A stretch of 6,403 nucleotides of DNA. It comes from Pseudolabrys sp. Its GTDB lineage: Bacteria > Pseudomonadota > Alphaproteobacteria > Rhizobiales > Xanthobacteraceae. The notes beneath the pieces were generated by a model that was not told where the DNA came from, did no database searches, and worked only from the letters and a program-made list of their open reading frames with translations. This document shows, one piece after another, positions 1 through 5,801 of the stretch. The stretch spans positions 1 to 6,403 of the forward strand of contig JAHCKF010000213.1 in NCBI GenBank assembly GCA_026125925.1, given 5' to 3'. The translations under genes and the position numbers were made by a program. How positions within the stretch are numbered: position 1 is the first letter of the stretch; each line of letters begins with the position of its first letter.

Positions 1-1
1 C

Positions 2-487
2 GAGGACCCGGATCTGATCAACGCCGGCAAGCAGACCGTGACCGAACTGCCGACCACGAGCTATTTCTCGTCGGCCGACTCGTTCGCCATGATCCGCGGC
101 GGCCACATCGATCTGGCGCTGCTCGGCGCCATGCAGGTGGCCGAGAACGGCGATCTCGCCAACTGGATGATCCCCGGCAAGATGGTCAAGGGCATGGGCG
201 GCGCCATGGACCTCGTCGCCGGCGTCAAGAAGGTGGTTGTGATCATGGAGCACGTCGCCAAGGCCAAGGACGGCAGCGTGTCGCCGAAGCTCCTGCACAA
301 GTGCGACCTGCCGCTGACCGGCTCGCGCGTCATCGACATGGTGATCACCGATCTCGGCGTCTTCACCATCGACAAGAAGGGCGACGGCGGCATGACGCTG
401 ATCGAACTGGCGCCGGGCGTGACGCTCGACGAGATCAAGCAGAATACGCAGGCGAGCTTCAAGGTCGATGCCAAGGTGAAGCAGTAG
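2..487 (+). CDS. scoB: 3-oxoacid CoA-transferase subunit B (partial, 5' end outside window)
   Basis: Beta subunit of a family I CoA-transferase (succinyl-CoA:3-ketoacid or acetate/acetoacetate type), which moves CoA between succinyl-CoA (or acetyl-CoA) and a 3-oxo acid in the cytoplasm. The frame is open from base 2, giving 161 visible residues. Family landmarks run in order: [14 protein letters not shown] near the left edge, [21 protein letters not shown], the stretch [19 protein letters not shown] followed by AMDLV, then MEH and the closing [14 protein letters not shown]. The GKMVKGMGG stretch fits ScoB/AtoA better than PcaJ (3-oxoadipate transferase), which carries a different sequence there. 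From memory of a family length near 215 residues, about 55 N-terminal residues are missing. They would include the SENG segment with the catalytic glutamate, so activity cannot be judged here. Subunit A is expected just upstream. A strong terminator lies 25 bases after the stop, so this is the last gene of its operon. Confidence 0.93.
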   Translation, partial: EDPDLINAGKQTVTELPTTSYFSSADSFAMIRGGHIDLALLGAMQVAENGDLANWMIPGKMVKGMGGAMDLVAGVKKVVVIMEHVAKAKDGSVSPKLLHKCDLPLTGSRVIDMVITDLGVFTIDKKGDGGMTLIELAPGVTLDEIKQNTQASFKVDAKVKQ

Positions 488-512
488 CTCGCTTCACGCT
501 TTAAGCGTTGTG

Positions 513-544
513 AAAATGCCCGGCCCAAAGCCGGGCATTTTTTT
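513..544 (+). terminator. Strong intrinsic terminator after scoB, probably bidirectional
   Basis: A perfect 12-bp stem (513-524 with 530-541, core ATGCCCGGC/GCCGGGCAT) closes a 5-base loop and runs into seven T residues at 538-544. The left arm begins with AAAA (513-516), so the minus-strand transcript also ends its hairpin in a short U run of four. It closes the CoA-transferase transcript. It is also the first clear terminator that minus-strand transcription from the oxidoreductase operon would meet. Confidence 0.93.
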
Positions 545-574
545 GCGCCGGGGCGGGTGCGACCCAGGCATCAG

Positions 575-594
575 GGAACCAAAACGCCGGTTCC
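575..594. repeat. Inverted repeat GGAACC-N8-GGTTCC before the small membrane gene
   Basis: A perfect 6-bp inverted repeat (575-580 and 589-594) with an 8-base spacer ends 13 bases upstream of ATG 608. It could form a hairpin in the leader or serve as a dyad binding site. A second short pairing, GCCGG/CCGGC at 586-597, overlaps and would compete with it. No known operator matches. Such short repeats are common in GC-rich DNA. Confidence 0.25.
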
Positions 595-607
595 GGCCTG
601 ACAAGGC

Positions 608-889
608 ATGGCCAAGGAAGAACTCGACCGCCAGCTCGACGCGCTCAACAAGCATCTGCCGCGCTGGATGGCGGGAGCGCTCGACCGCGCCCGCAAGCCG
701 GGCGCGGTGTGGCTGCGTGTGCCAATGGGGCTCGCGCTGATCGCCGGTGGCTTTGTCGGCTTCCTGCCGATCCTCGGCTTCTGGATGATCCCGCTCGGCT
801 TGGCGCTGCTCGCGCTCGACGTGCCGTTCCTGCGCGCGCCGCTGGCGCGTTTGCTGCGCTTCATCAACCGCAAGCTTTCGCCGGCGTGA
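608..889 (+). CDS. Small two-helix membrane protein, PGPGW-like
   Basis: A 93-residue protein of unknown function. Residues 1-35 are charged and amphipathic (rich in D, E, R, K). Residues 38-70 form an almost unbroken hydrophobic stretch, split by FLPILGFWMIP into what looks like two closely spaced membrane helices (about 38-54 and 56-71). A basic tail (RAPLARLLRFINRK) follows. The pattern of a Gly-rich helix, a proline turn, then IPLGLALLALDVPFLR resembles the PGPGW putative transmembrane family, although the literal PGPGW motif is absent; the assignment is by pattern only. Start ATG 608 has only a weak ribosome site (AAGG lies one base away), and M21 (668) is an in-frame alternative. Codon use matches the neighbours, which supports a real gene. 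It lies 64 bases past the scoB terminator, so it needs its own promoter, which I could not identify. Its stop directly touches the stop of the convergent oxidoreductase gene. Confidence 0.75.
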   Translation: MAKEELDRQLDALNKHLPRWMAGALDRARKPGAVWLRVPMGLALIAGGFVGFLPILGFWMIPLGLALLALDVPFLRAPLARLLRFINRKLSPA

Positions 890-1912
890 TCAGACGTTGA
901 GTCTGATGAGCCGCTTGCCCAGGTTCTCGCCGCGATACAGCTCGGCGATGGCGCCGGGCGCGTGCTCGATGCCGTCGACGATGTCCTCGCGATAGGCAAG
1001 CTTGCCGTCGCGGATCCATTGCGCCAGGCGGCTGACGGCTTCCTCGTAGCGATGCGCGTAATCGAAGATCAGCAGGCCGCTCATGCGCGCGCGCTTGGTG
1101 AGAATGTGACGTTCGACGCGTGGGCCCATCGGCGGCGGGTCCCAGGACGCAACCGAAGCGGTGCCGCAGATGACGATGCGGGCGCCAATGGCGATCTGCC
1201 GGATGACGGCATCGCTGATCGCGCCGGCGGTGTTGTCGAAATAGACGTCGACGCCGCGCGGGCAGGCGGCTTTGAGCGCCGCATCGAGATCGCCGCTCTT
1301 GTAGTCGATCGCCTCATCATAACCGAAAGCGTCCTTGCACAGCTTGACCTTGGTGGCGCCGCCCGTAATGCCCACGGTTCGGCAGCCCATCAGCTTGGCG
1401 ATCTGTCCGACGGCGGAGCCGACCGAGCCGGCGGCGGTGGACACGACCACGGTGTCGCCGGGCTTCGGCGTACCGAGATCGAGCAGGCCGAAATAGGCGG
1501 TGACGCCGTTGAGGCCGAGCACCCCGAGCGACAGCGACAAGGGGAGGTCGGTCTCCTTCACCTTGCGCGTGATGTTGGAGCCGTCCGACACGGCGTAGTC
1601 CTGCCAGCCGAGCATGCCCATCACCCGGTCGCCTTCGGCGAAACCGGGATGGCGCGACTTGATGACGGTGCCGGCGGTGAACGAACGCATGACCTCGCCG
1701 ATGCCGACCGGCGTCGAGTAGTTGGCGACGGCCGAGACCCAACCGCGCATCGCCGGTTCGACGGACAGGAATTCGTTGCGGACGAGGAGTTCCTTGTCGC
1801 CGGGCTCGGGGATCGCGGTCTCCGTGAGCGTGAAGTGTTCGGCCTGCGGAATGCCGCTCGGGCGGGAGGTGAGGAGGACTTGGCGGTTGGTGGGCGGCAC
1901 ATGACTCTCCAT
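890..1912 (-). CDS. NADP-dependent oxidoreductase, CurA/PTGR type (zinc-free MDR family)
   Basis: A 340-residue zinc-independent medium-chain dehydrogenase/reductase. The family reduces the C=C bond of alpha,beta-unsaturated ketones and aldehydes with NADPH (E. coli CurA, prostaglandin/leukotriene B4 reductases). The N-terminal substrate domain (about 1-130) has NRQVLL and the SVEPAMRGW segment typical of this branch. LGLNGVTAYFGLLDLG (132-147) is the family hinge. The Rossmann fold follows with AAGSVG (160-165) in place of the Zn-ADH GxGxxG, and GITGGATK (181-188) fits binding of the NADP 2'-phosphate. YFDNTAG (224-230) and MSGLLIFDY (277-285) are further CurA-type blocks. The structural zinc cysteine cluster is absent. 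Length is normal for the family. It is the third gene of a minus-strand operon, 22 bases after the DUF1330 gene. The start is uncertain: ATG 1912 lacks a good ribosome site, while GTG 1900 has GGAG six bases before it and would give 336 residues. The true substrate is unknown. Confidence 0.92.
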   Translation of the reverse strand: MESHVPPTNRQVLLTSRPSGIPQAEHFTLTETAIPEPGDKELLVRNEFLSVEPAMRGWVSAVANYSTPVGIGEVMRSFTAGTVIKSRHPGFAEGDRVMGMLGWQDYAVSDGSNITRKVKETDLPLSLSLGVLGLNGVTAYFGLLDLGTPKPGDTVVVSTAAGSVGSAVGQIAKLMGCRTVGITGGATKVKLCKDAFGYDEAIDYKSGDLDAALKAACPRGVDVYFDNTAGAISDAVIRQIAIGARIVICGTASVASWDPPPMGPRVERHILTKRARMSGLLIFDYAHRYEEAVSRLAQWIRDGKLAYREDIVDGIEHAPGAIAELYRGENLGKRLIRLNV

Positions 1913-1934
1913 CGTCAACGGACTACAGCGTCGA

Positions 1935-2225
1935 TTACGCCAACCCTTCGACGCTCACCAGCCGGGCTTCGCTACAGGCATCGCGGACTGCCTTGAGTCC
2001 CTGATAAGTCGGTCCGTTGTAGAATTCTTCCCAGGCGGCGGCCGAGGGAAATTCCAGGAGCACGATGCGCCGCGGCTGCCAGTCGCCTTCATGGACCTTG
2101 TGCGCGCCGCCGCGCGCCAGATATTTCGCGCCGGCGGCGTCGAGCGCCGGTTTCACGCCAGCCATGAACTGCTGGTAGGCCGCCATATCGTGAATGGCGA
2201 CGTCGAAAATGACATAGGCGCTCAT
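1935..2225 (-). CDS. DUF1330 family protein
   Basis: A 96-residue protein of the DUF1330 family, a small alpha/beta-barrel (ferredoxin-like) fold related to stress-responsive and EthD-like proteins; no reaction is established for it. Family marks are the opening AYVIFDVAIHD, the YQQFMAGVKPALDAAGAKYLARGG segment (about 18-41), the central HEGDWQPRRIVLLEFPS, and AWEEFYNGPTYQGLKAVRDAC before the short C-terminal strand VSVEGLA. ATG 2225 was chosen because GGGGGG lies four bases upstream and the family usually begins at this point; the frame extends further upstream, but only into the neighbouring gene. It starts 19 bases after the hydantoinase stop and ends 22 bases before the oxidoreductase, so it is almost certainly cotranscribed with both. 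A role on intermediates of the same pathway is inference. Confidence 0.9.
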   Translation of the reverse strand: MSAYVIFDVAIHDMAAYQQFMAGVKPALDAAGAKYLARGGAHKVHEGDWQPRRIVLLEFPSAAAWEEFYNGPTYQGLKAVRDACSEARLVSVEGLA

Positions 2226-2244
2226 GAGTCCCCCCGGATTATCG

Positions 2245-3660
2245 TCACGCGACGCGCGGCTTCGCCAGTTCGGACTTCGCGCGCGGCACATAATCGCCCG
2301 CGCCGAGCTTGCCGACCAGCTTGCCGTCGCGCACGACGAATTTGCCACGCACGATTGTGGTGACCGGCCAGCCGATGACCTCTATGCCTTCATAGGGCGT
2401 GTAGTCGGTGCCGCCGTGCATCAGTTTCTGCGAGATGGTCTCCTTGCGGTTCGGATCCCAGATCGCGATGTCGGCATCGGCGCCGACGGCGATGGTGCCC
2501 TTCTTCGGATAGAGCCCGTAGGTTTTGGCGTGGTTGGTCGCGGTCAGCGCCACGAACTCGTTCAATGAAATACGGCCCTTGCTCACGCCCTCGGAGAACA
2601 GGATCGGCAACCGCGTCTCGACGCCGGGAATGCCGTTTGGCACCCAGCGGAAAGACGTGCGGCCTTTCGGCGCGAGCTTGCCCTGCGGATCGTCATAGCG
2701 GAACGGGCAGTGGTCCGAGGAAAACAGCGAGAAGATGCCCTGCTGCAATCCCTCCCAGCACGCGACCTGGCTGGCCTCGTCGCGCGGCGGCGGCGAGCAC
2801 ACATATTTGGCGCCCTCCATGTTGAGGCCTTCCATGTCCCTCTCGGTCAGCACCAGATATTGCGGGCAGGTCTCGCCGTAGATCTTCAGGCCGCGGCGCT
2901 GCGCCCGCGCGATCTCCTCCATCGCCTCGCGGTTCGACACGTGCACGATCATGATCGGCACATCGATGATCTCGGCCAGCGAAATGGCGCGGTGCGTCGC
3001 CTCGCGCTCGACCGGGATCGGCCGCGACGCGCCGTGGAAATGCGGCGCCGTCTTGCCGGCGCGCTCCAGCCGGTCGGTGAGGAAGCGGATGGCGTCGTAG
3101 TTCTCGGCATGCACCATGACCAGCGCGCCGGTCTCGCGCGCTACGCTCATGACATTGAGCATCTCCATGTCGGAGAGGGCGAGGCCCTCATAGGTCATGA
3201 ACACCTTGAACGAGGTGTAGCCGTCATTGACCAGGGCCGGCAGTTCCTGGCCGAGCACACGGTCGCTGGCGTCGGCGATGATCAGATGGAACGAGACGTC
3301 GATGTAGCACTGGCCATCGGCCTTGCGGTGATACTCCTTCACGACCTCGCGCAGGCTCTCGCCCTTCTGCTGCATGGCGAAGGGCAGCACCATGGTATTA
3401 CCGCCGAAGGCGGCCGCGCGCGTCGCCGAGGCGAAGTCGTCGGCCATGACGATGCCGGGCCCCGACGGCTGCGAAATGTGCACGTGGCTGTCGATGCCGC
3501 CCGGCAGCACCAGCAGTCCGGTGGCGTCGACGATCTCGGCAGCCTCACCGAGGTCGGCGCCCAAAGCCGTAATCTTGCCGGCCGTGATGCCGACGTCGCA
3601 GGAGAAGGTATCGGACGCGGTCGCGACGGTGCCGCCGCGGATGATGGTGTCGAAGCTCAT
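2245..3660 (-). CDS. hydA: Dihydropyrimidinase / D-hydantoinase
   Basis: A 471-residue cyclic-amidohydrolase. It opens 5,6-dihydropyrimidines or 5-substituted hydantoins to N-carbamoyl amino acids, the second step of reductive pyrimidine breakdown. The binuclear metal site is complete: HVH (H59, H61), the lysine that becomes carbamylated in SFKVF (K152), H184 in VHAEN, H240 in VHVSN and D316 in SSDHCPF. Y157 in FMTYE, S289 in CSPPPR and N342 in PNGIPG match the substrate-gripping residues of characterised hydantoinases. The N-terminal beta-sandwich segment (IIRGGTV) and the C-terminal GADADIAIWDP block are present, and length is typical. Start ATG 3660 has AGGA two bases upstream, which is closer than ideal. 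It is the first gene of a three-gene minus-strand operon and is divergent from slyX across 116 bases. No dihydropyrimidine dehydrogenase, beta-ureidopropionase or hydantoin racemase is in the window, so uracil/thymine versus other cyclic ureides or imides cannot be decided. Confidence 0.95.
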   Translation of the reverse strand: MSFDTIIRGGTVATASDTFSCDVGITAGKITALGADLGEAAEIVDATGLLVLPGGIDSHVHISQPSGPGIVMADDFASATRAAAFGGNTMVLPFAMQQKGESLREVVKEYHRKADGQCYIDVSFHLIIADASDRVLGQELPALVNDGYTSFKVFMTYEGLALSDMEMLNVMSVARETGALVMVHAENYDAIRFLTDRLERAGKTAPHFHGASRPIPVEREATHRAISLAEIIDVPIMIVHVSNREAMEEIARAQRRGLKIYGETCPQYLVLTERDMEGLNMEGAKYVCSPPPRDEASQVACWEGLQQGIFSLFSSDHCPFRYDDPQGKLAPKGRTSFRWVPNGIPGVETRLPILFSEGVSKGRISLNEFVALTATNHAKTYGLYPKKGTIAVGADADIAIWDPNRKETISQKLMHGGTDYTPYEGIEVIGWPVTTIVRGKFVVRDGKLVGKLGAGDYVPRAKSELAKPRVA

Positions 3661-3776
3661 GGTCCTGAGGTCTCGGGCATTGGGATGGTCTGCGCCACTA
3701 TCTCAGACTTTTGCTGCAACTGCGATATGGTCTAGGACCCGCCGGGGAACGAGAACCGTAGGATCGGAAGACCGCG
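3661..3776. promoter_or_regulatory. Divergent intergenic region between hydA and slyX
   Basis: These 116 bases must hold the leaders of both the minus-strand hydantoinase operon and slyX. The least GC-rich part is about 3695-3735. A small dyad GGTC-TAG-GACC lies at 3729-3739. On the plus strand TTGCTG (3711-3716) and TAGGAC (3733-3738) sit 16 bases apart, each matching only three of six consensus positions, so I do not call a promoter. GGAAG at 3766-3770 is a sound ribosome site for slyX. Confidence 0.45.
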
Positions 3777-3992
3777 ATGGACGATTACGCCGCGCTCAAT
3801 GCCCGCCTTGTCGCCCTCGAAATAGAGCGCGCCCACCAGGAGCGCGTCATCGAGGACCTCAACGAGGCGGTGACCGCGCAATGGAAGCTGATCGAGCAGC
3901 TCAAGCGGGAGGTTGAGCGCCTTGCCGACCAGGTGCGGGAAGCGGCGGTCGCCGCGCCGGGCGAGGCCGAGCCGCCGCCGCCGCATTATTGA
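3777..3992 (+). CDS. slyX: SlyX family protein
   Basis: A 71-residue small cytoplasmic protein of the SlyX family; its biochemical role is not established. Nearly the whole chain is one predicted coiled coil (about 5-55), with the family core LEIERAHQERVIEDLNEAV followed by a Q-x-x-x-I-x-x-L heptad pattern. It ends in the diagnostic proline-rich tail PPPPHY, with the final HY exactly at the C-terminus. Length is typical. ATG 3777 has GGAAG six bases upstream. It stands alone between the divergent hydantoinase operon and the aldolase gene 100 bases downstream, and nothing ties it functionally to either neighbour. A large antisense frame across it (3732-4379) shows no family likeness and is taken as a shadow. 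Confidence 0.92.
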   Translation: MDDYAALNARLVALEIERAHQERVIEDLNEAVTAQWKLIEQLKREVERLADQVREAAVAAPGEAEPPPPHY

Positions 3993-3998
3993 GACGGG

Positions 3999-4016
3999 GC
4001 GGGCAGGACAGCCCGC
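3999..4016 (+). terminator. Possible weak terminator or hairpin after slyX
   Basis: GCGGGC (3999-4004) and GCCCGC (4011-4016) form a perfect 6-bp GC stem with a 6-base loop, seven bases after the slyX stop. There is no T run directly after it; the nearest T-rich patch is 4028-4036. It may slow polymerase or protect the 3' end rather than terminate efficiently, so readthrough into the aldolase gene is possible. Confidence 0.35.
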
Positions 4017-4028
4017 GCACCTAGGCAT

Positions 4029-4056
4029 TTGATTTTCCCGGTCGAGCCGGTACAGC
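4029..4056 (+). promoter_or_regulatory. Possible weak sigma-70 type promoter for the aldolase gene
   Basis: TTGATT (4029-4034) and TACAGC (4051-4056) are separated by 16 bases, matching four and three of six consensus positions. The -10 element ends 36 bases before ATG 4093, a reasonable leader length. A CCGG-N5-CCGG dyad (4038-4050) fills the spacer. The match is weak and could be chance. Confidence 0.25.
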
Positions 4057-4092
4057 ATCGGTGGGTCGACAACGAAAAGACGGAAACGAGCC

Positions 4093-4863
4093 ATGACGGA
4101 ATTCAGGCGCAACGCCTTCAAAGCCGGCCTTCGCGCCAAGCAACTCCAGATCGGCCTGTGGCAGAGCCTGTGCAGCAATGTCGCCGTCGAAATCTGCTCC
4201 GATTCCGGCTTCGACTGGCTGCTGCTCGACACCGAGCATTCGCCGAACGAGATTCCCGATCTGCTGTCGCAGTTGCAGGCGATGGAGAAGGGCACCGCCA
4301 CGGCGATCATTCGCCCGGCCTGGAACGATGCCGTTCTCATCAAGCGTTGTCTCGACATCGGCGCCCAGACGCTGCTCATTCCCTATGTCCAATCGGTCGA
4401 GGAGGCGCAGGCCGCGGTCGCCGCGACGCGCTATCCGCCGCACGGCATTCGCGGGGTCTCGGTCGCCGCACGCGCGAGCCGCTATGGCCGCGTCCCCGGC
4501 TATCTAACAAAGGCCAATCACGAGATTTGCGTGCTGGTGCAGGTCGAGACGCGGCAGTCGCTCGATGCGCTCGAGGATATCGCCGCCGTTGACGGCGTCG
4601 ATGGCGTCTTCATCGGGCCATCGGATCTGGCGGCCTCGCTCGGCCATCTCGGCAACCCGGCTCATCCGGACGTGCAGGCCGCGATGAAGGATGCGGTCGA
4701 GCGCCTGACCAAGGTCGGCATGCCGGCCGGTATCCTCACCGGCGTCGACGATGAAATCCGCCGCTACATCGACTGGGGTTACCTGTTCGTCGCCGTCGGT
4801 TCCGACGTCGGCCTGCTGGCCAAGAACGCCGACGCGCAGGCGAAGAAATTCAAGCCTGTGTGA
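4093..4863 (+). CDS. hpaI: HpaI/HpcH family class II aldolase (4-hydroxy-2-oxoheptanedioate aldolase type)
   Basis: A 256-residue metal-dependent pyruvate-class aldolase. The family cleaves 4-hydroxy-2-oxo acids such as 4-hydroxy-2-oxoheptane-1,7-dioate to pyruvate and an aldehyde (succinic semialdehyde), or acts on 2-keto-3-deoxy-glucarate in the GarL branch. Resemblance to E. coli HpaI is close across the whole length: IGLWQSL, GFDWLLLDTEHSPN with the catalytic base H49, RPAWND with the pyruvate-binding R74, the LIPYVQ strand, ATRYPPHGIRGV, ARASR, then the metal ligands E152 (QVETR) and D178 (IGPSDLA), and the closing LFVAVGSDVGLLA. All key residues are present. One residue is missing relative to E. 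coli HpaI in GVSVAARASR. ATG 4093 has GGAAACGAG upstream. No other homoprotocatechuate genes are in the window, so the physiological substrate is open. A terminator follows 47 bases after the stop. Confidence 0.93.
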   Translation: MTEFRRNAFKAGLRAKQLQIGLWQSLCSNVAVEICSDSGFDWLLLDTEHSPNEIPDLLSQLQAMEKGTATAIIRPAWNDAVLIKRCLDIGAQTLLIPYVQSVEEAQAAVAATRYPPHGIRGVSVAARASRYGRVPGYLTKANHEICVLVQVETRQSLDALEDIAAVDGVDGVFIGPSDLAASLGHLGNPAHPDVQAAMKDAVERLTKVGMPAGILTGVDDEIRRYIDWGYLFVAVGSDVGLLAKNADAQAKKFKPV

Positions 4864-4882
4864 CCTGCCGTTCGCCATACCG

Positions 4883-4896
4883 TTACACAAATGTAA
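4883..4896. repeat. Perfect dyad TTACA-N4-TGTAA
   Basis: A perfect 5-bp inverted repeat with a 4-base spacer lies 19 bases after the aldolase stop and 147 bases upstream of livG. It is an AT-rich island in GC-rich DNA. Its 5-4-5 geometry resembles sites of CRP/FNR-family and other dimeric regulators, although its half-sites are not the FNR sequence. It lies upstream of a terminator, which weakens a role in livG control. Function is unproven. Confidence 0.35.
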
Positions 4897-4910
4897 TGTC
4901 GCCGTGGCCG

Positions 4911-4936
4911 GTTGCCTCCCATGGAGGCAGCTTTTT
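4911..4936 (+). terminator. Intrinsic terminator after the aldolase gene
   Basis: GTTGCCTCC (4911-4919) pairs with GGAGGCAGC (4923-4931) through nine pairs with one G-U wobble, around a 3-base CAT loop, and is followed by five T residues (4932-4936). It should end the aldolase transcript and insulate livG/livF, which then need a promoter between about 4937 and 5030. The best candidate there, TTGCCA (4950-4955), has no good -10 partner. Confidence 0.75.
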
Positions 4937-5042
4937 CCCGAAAGGCTAATTGCCAGAACCGCTCCGATCCAATACCCCTTGAGGCCAAGGCCCTTGCCGG
5001 AACTCGAAATGTTCCCGAGAATGAGGGCGAGGGGAAGAGCTC

Positions 5043-5801
5043 ATGGATGCGGATTTGATCCTCGTCACCGAGGGTCTGACAAAGGATTTTGCCGGTTTCA
5101 CAGCTGTGGGCGGCGTCGACCTTCGGGTCAGGCGCGGCACCATTCATGCTCTGATCGGCCCCAATGGCGCCGGCAAGACAACCTGCTTCAACCTGCTGAC
5201 CAAGTTTCTCAGCCCGACCAGCGGCCGCATTCTCTATAAAGGCCGCGACATCACGGCGATGCAGCCTGCCGACGTCGCGCAGCTCGGCTTGGTGCGCTCG
5301 TTCCAGATTTCGGCGGTGTTCCCGCACATGACGGTGCTGGAGAATGTCCGCATCGCCTTGCAGCGGCTCAAGCGTGGACCGTCCTTCGACTTCTGGCGTT
5401 CGCGCGCAGTCCTCGACGAATACAATGCGCGCGCCCTGTCGCTGATCGCCGATGTCGGTCTGTCGGACTATGTGCACTGGAACGCCGTCGAACTGCCTTA
5501 CGGCCGCAAGCGGGCGCTCGAGATCGCGACGACATTGGCGCTCGAGCCGGAGATGCTGCTGCTCGACGAGCCGACCGCCGGCATGGGCCATGAGGACATC
5601 GCGCGTATCGCCGAACTCATCAAGCGCGTCGCCGCCAACCGCACGGTGCTGATGGTCGAGCACAATCTGTCGGTCGTCGCCGACCTGTCGGACACCATCA
5701 CCGTGCTTACCCGCGGGCGCGTCCTCGCCGAAGGCGACTACGAGACCGTGTCGAACAATCCGGAAGTTCGCGAAGCCTATATGGGGGTCGGCCATGCTTG
5801 A
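5043..5801 (+). CDS. livG: Branched-chain amino acid-type ABC importer ATP-binding protein LivG
   Basis: A 252-residue cytoplasmic ATPase of the HAAT (Liv) ABC importer family, expected to pair with LivF and drive permeases LivH/LivM for uptake of branched-chain amino acids or of urea, amide or aromatic acid relatives. Motifs run in order: Walker A GPNGAGKT (39-46), Q-loop Q88 in VRSFQIS, the HMTVLENV segment (95-102) typical of LivG, signature region LPYGRKR (151-157), Walker B MLLLDE (171-176) with catalytic E176, and switch H207 in MVEHN. The C-terminus has the usual LivG tail with TRGRVLAEGDYETVSNNPEVREAYMG. The signature is not LSGGQ and the D-loop reads GMGHED instead of the common GLNPxE; I recall such variants in alphaproteobacterial LivG-like proteins. 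ATG 5043 has AGGGGA seven bases upstream. It overlaps livF by 8 bases, implying translational coupling. No substrate-binding protein or permease is visible, so the substrate is unassigned. Confidence 0.95.
   Translation: MDADLILVTEGLTKDFAGFTAVGGVDLRVRRGTIHALIGPNGAGKTTCFNLLTKFLSPTSGRILYKGRDITAMQPADVAQLGLVRSFQISAVFPHMTVLENVRIALQRLKRGPSFDFWRSRAVLDEYNARALSLIADVGLSDYVHWNAVELPYGRKRALEIATTLALEPEMLLLDEPTAGMGHEDIARIAELIKRVAANRTVLMVEHNLSVVADLSDTITVLTRGRVLAEGDYETVSNNPEVREAYMGVGHA

Noticed and set aside
151..157. LivG signature LPYGRKR (protein residues given here as the range) read as evidence of a broken gene
   Set aside because: Walker A, Walker B, Q-loop and switch histidine are intact, the frame is full length and the livF overlap is preserved, so it is a variant rather than a pseudogene.
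962..1996. A 344-residue plus-strand frame opposite the oxidoreductase
   Set aside because: Same shadow composition; the minus strand carries a full-length MDR protein with all family blocks.
2226..2348. N-terminal extension of the DUF1330 frame by about 41 residues
   Set aside because: It overlaps the hydantoinase 3' end, lacks family similarity, and ATG 2225 has a strong GGGGGG ribosome site and matches the usual family start.
2710..3735. A 341-residue plus-strand frame opposite the hydantoinase
   Set aside because: Its composition is rich in R, H, G, A and D, as expected for an antisense shadow of GC-rich coding sequence, with no motif, and it lies entirely over a complete enzyme gene.
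3732..4379. A 215-residue minus-strand frame across slyX and the start of the aldolase
   Set aside because: Both plus-strand genes are well supported by conserved motifs; this frame has none.
4921..5058. A 45-codon plus-strand frame beginning in the loop of the aldolase terminator and overlapping the livG start, as a possible leader peptide
   Set aside because: No ribosome site, its ATG sits inside the terminator hairpin, and it has no run of regulatory codons such as Leu, Ile or Val.
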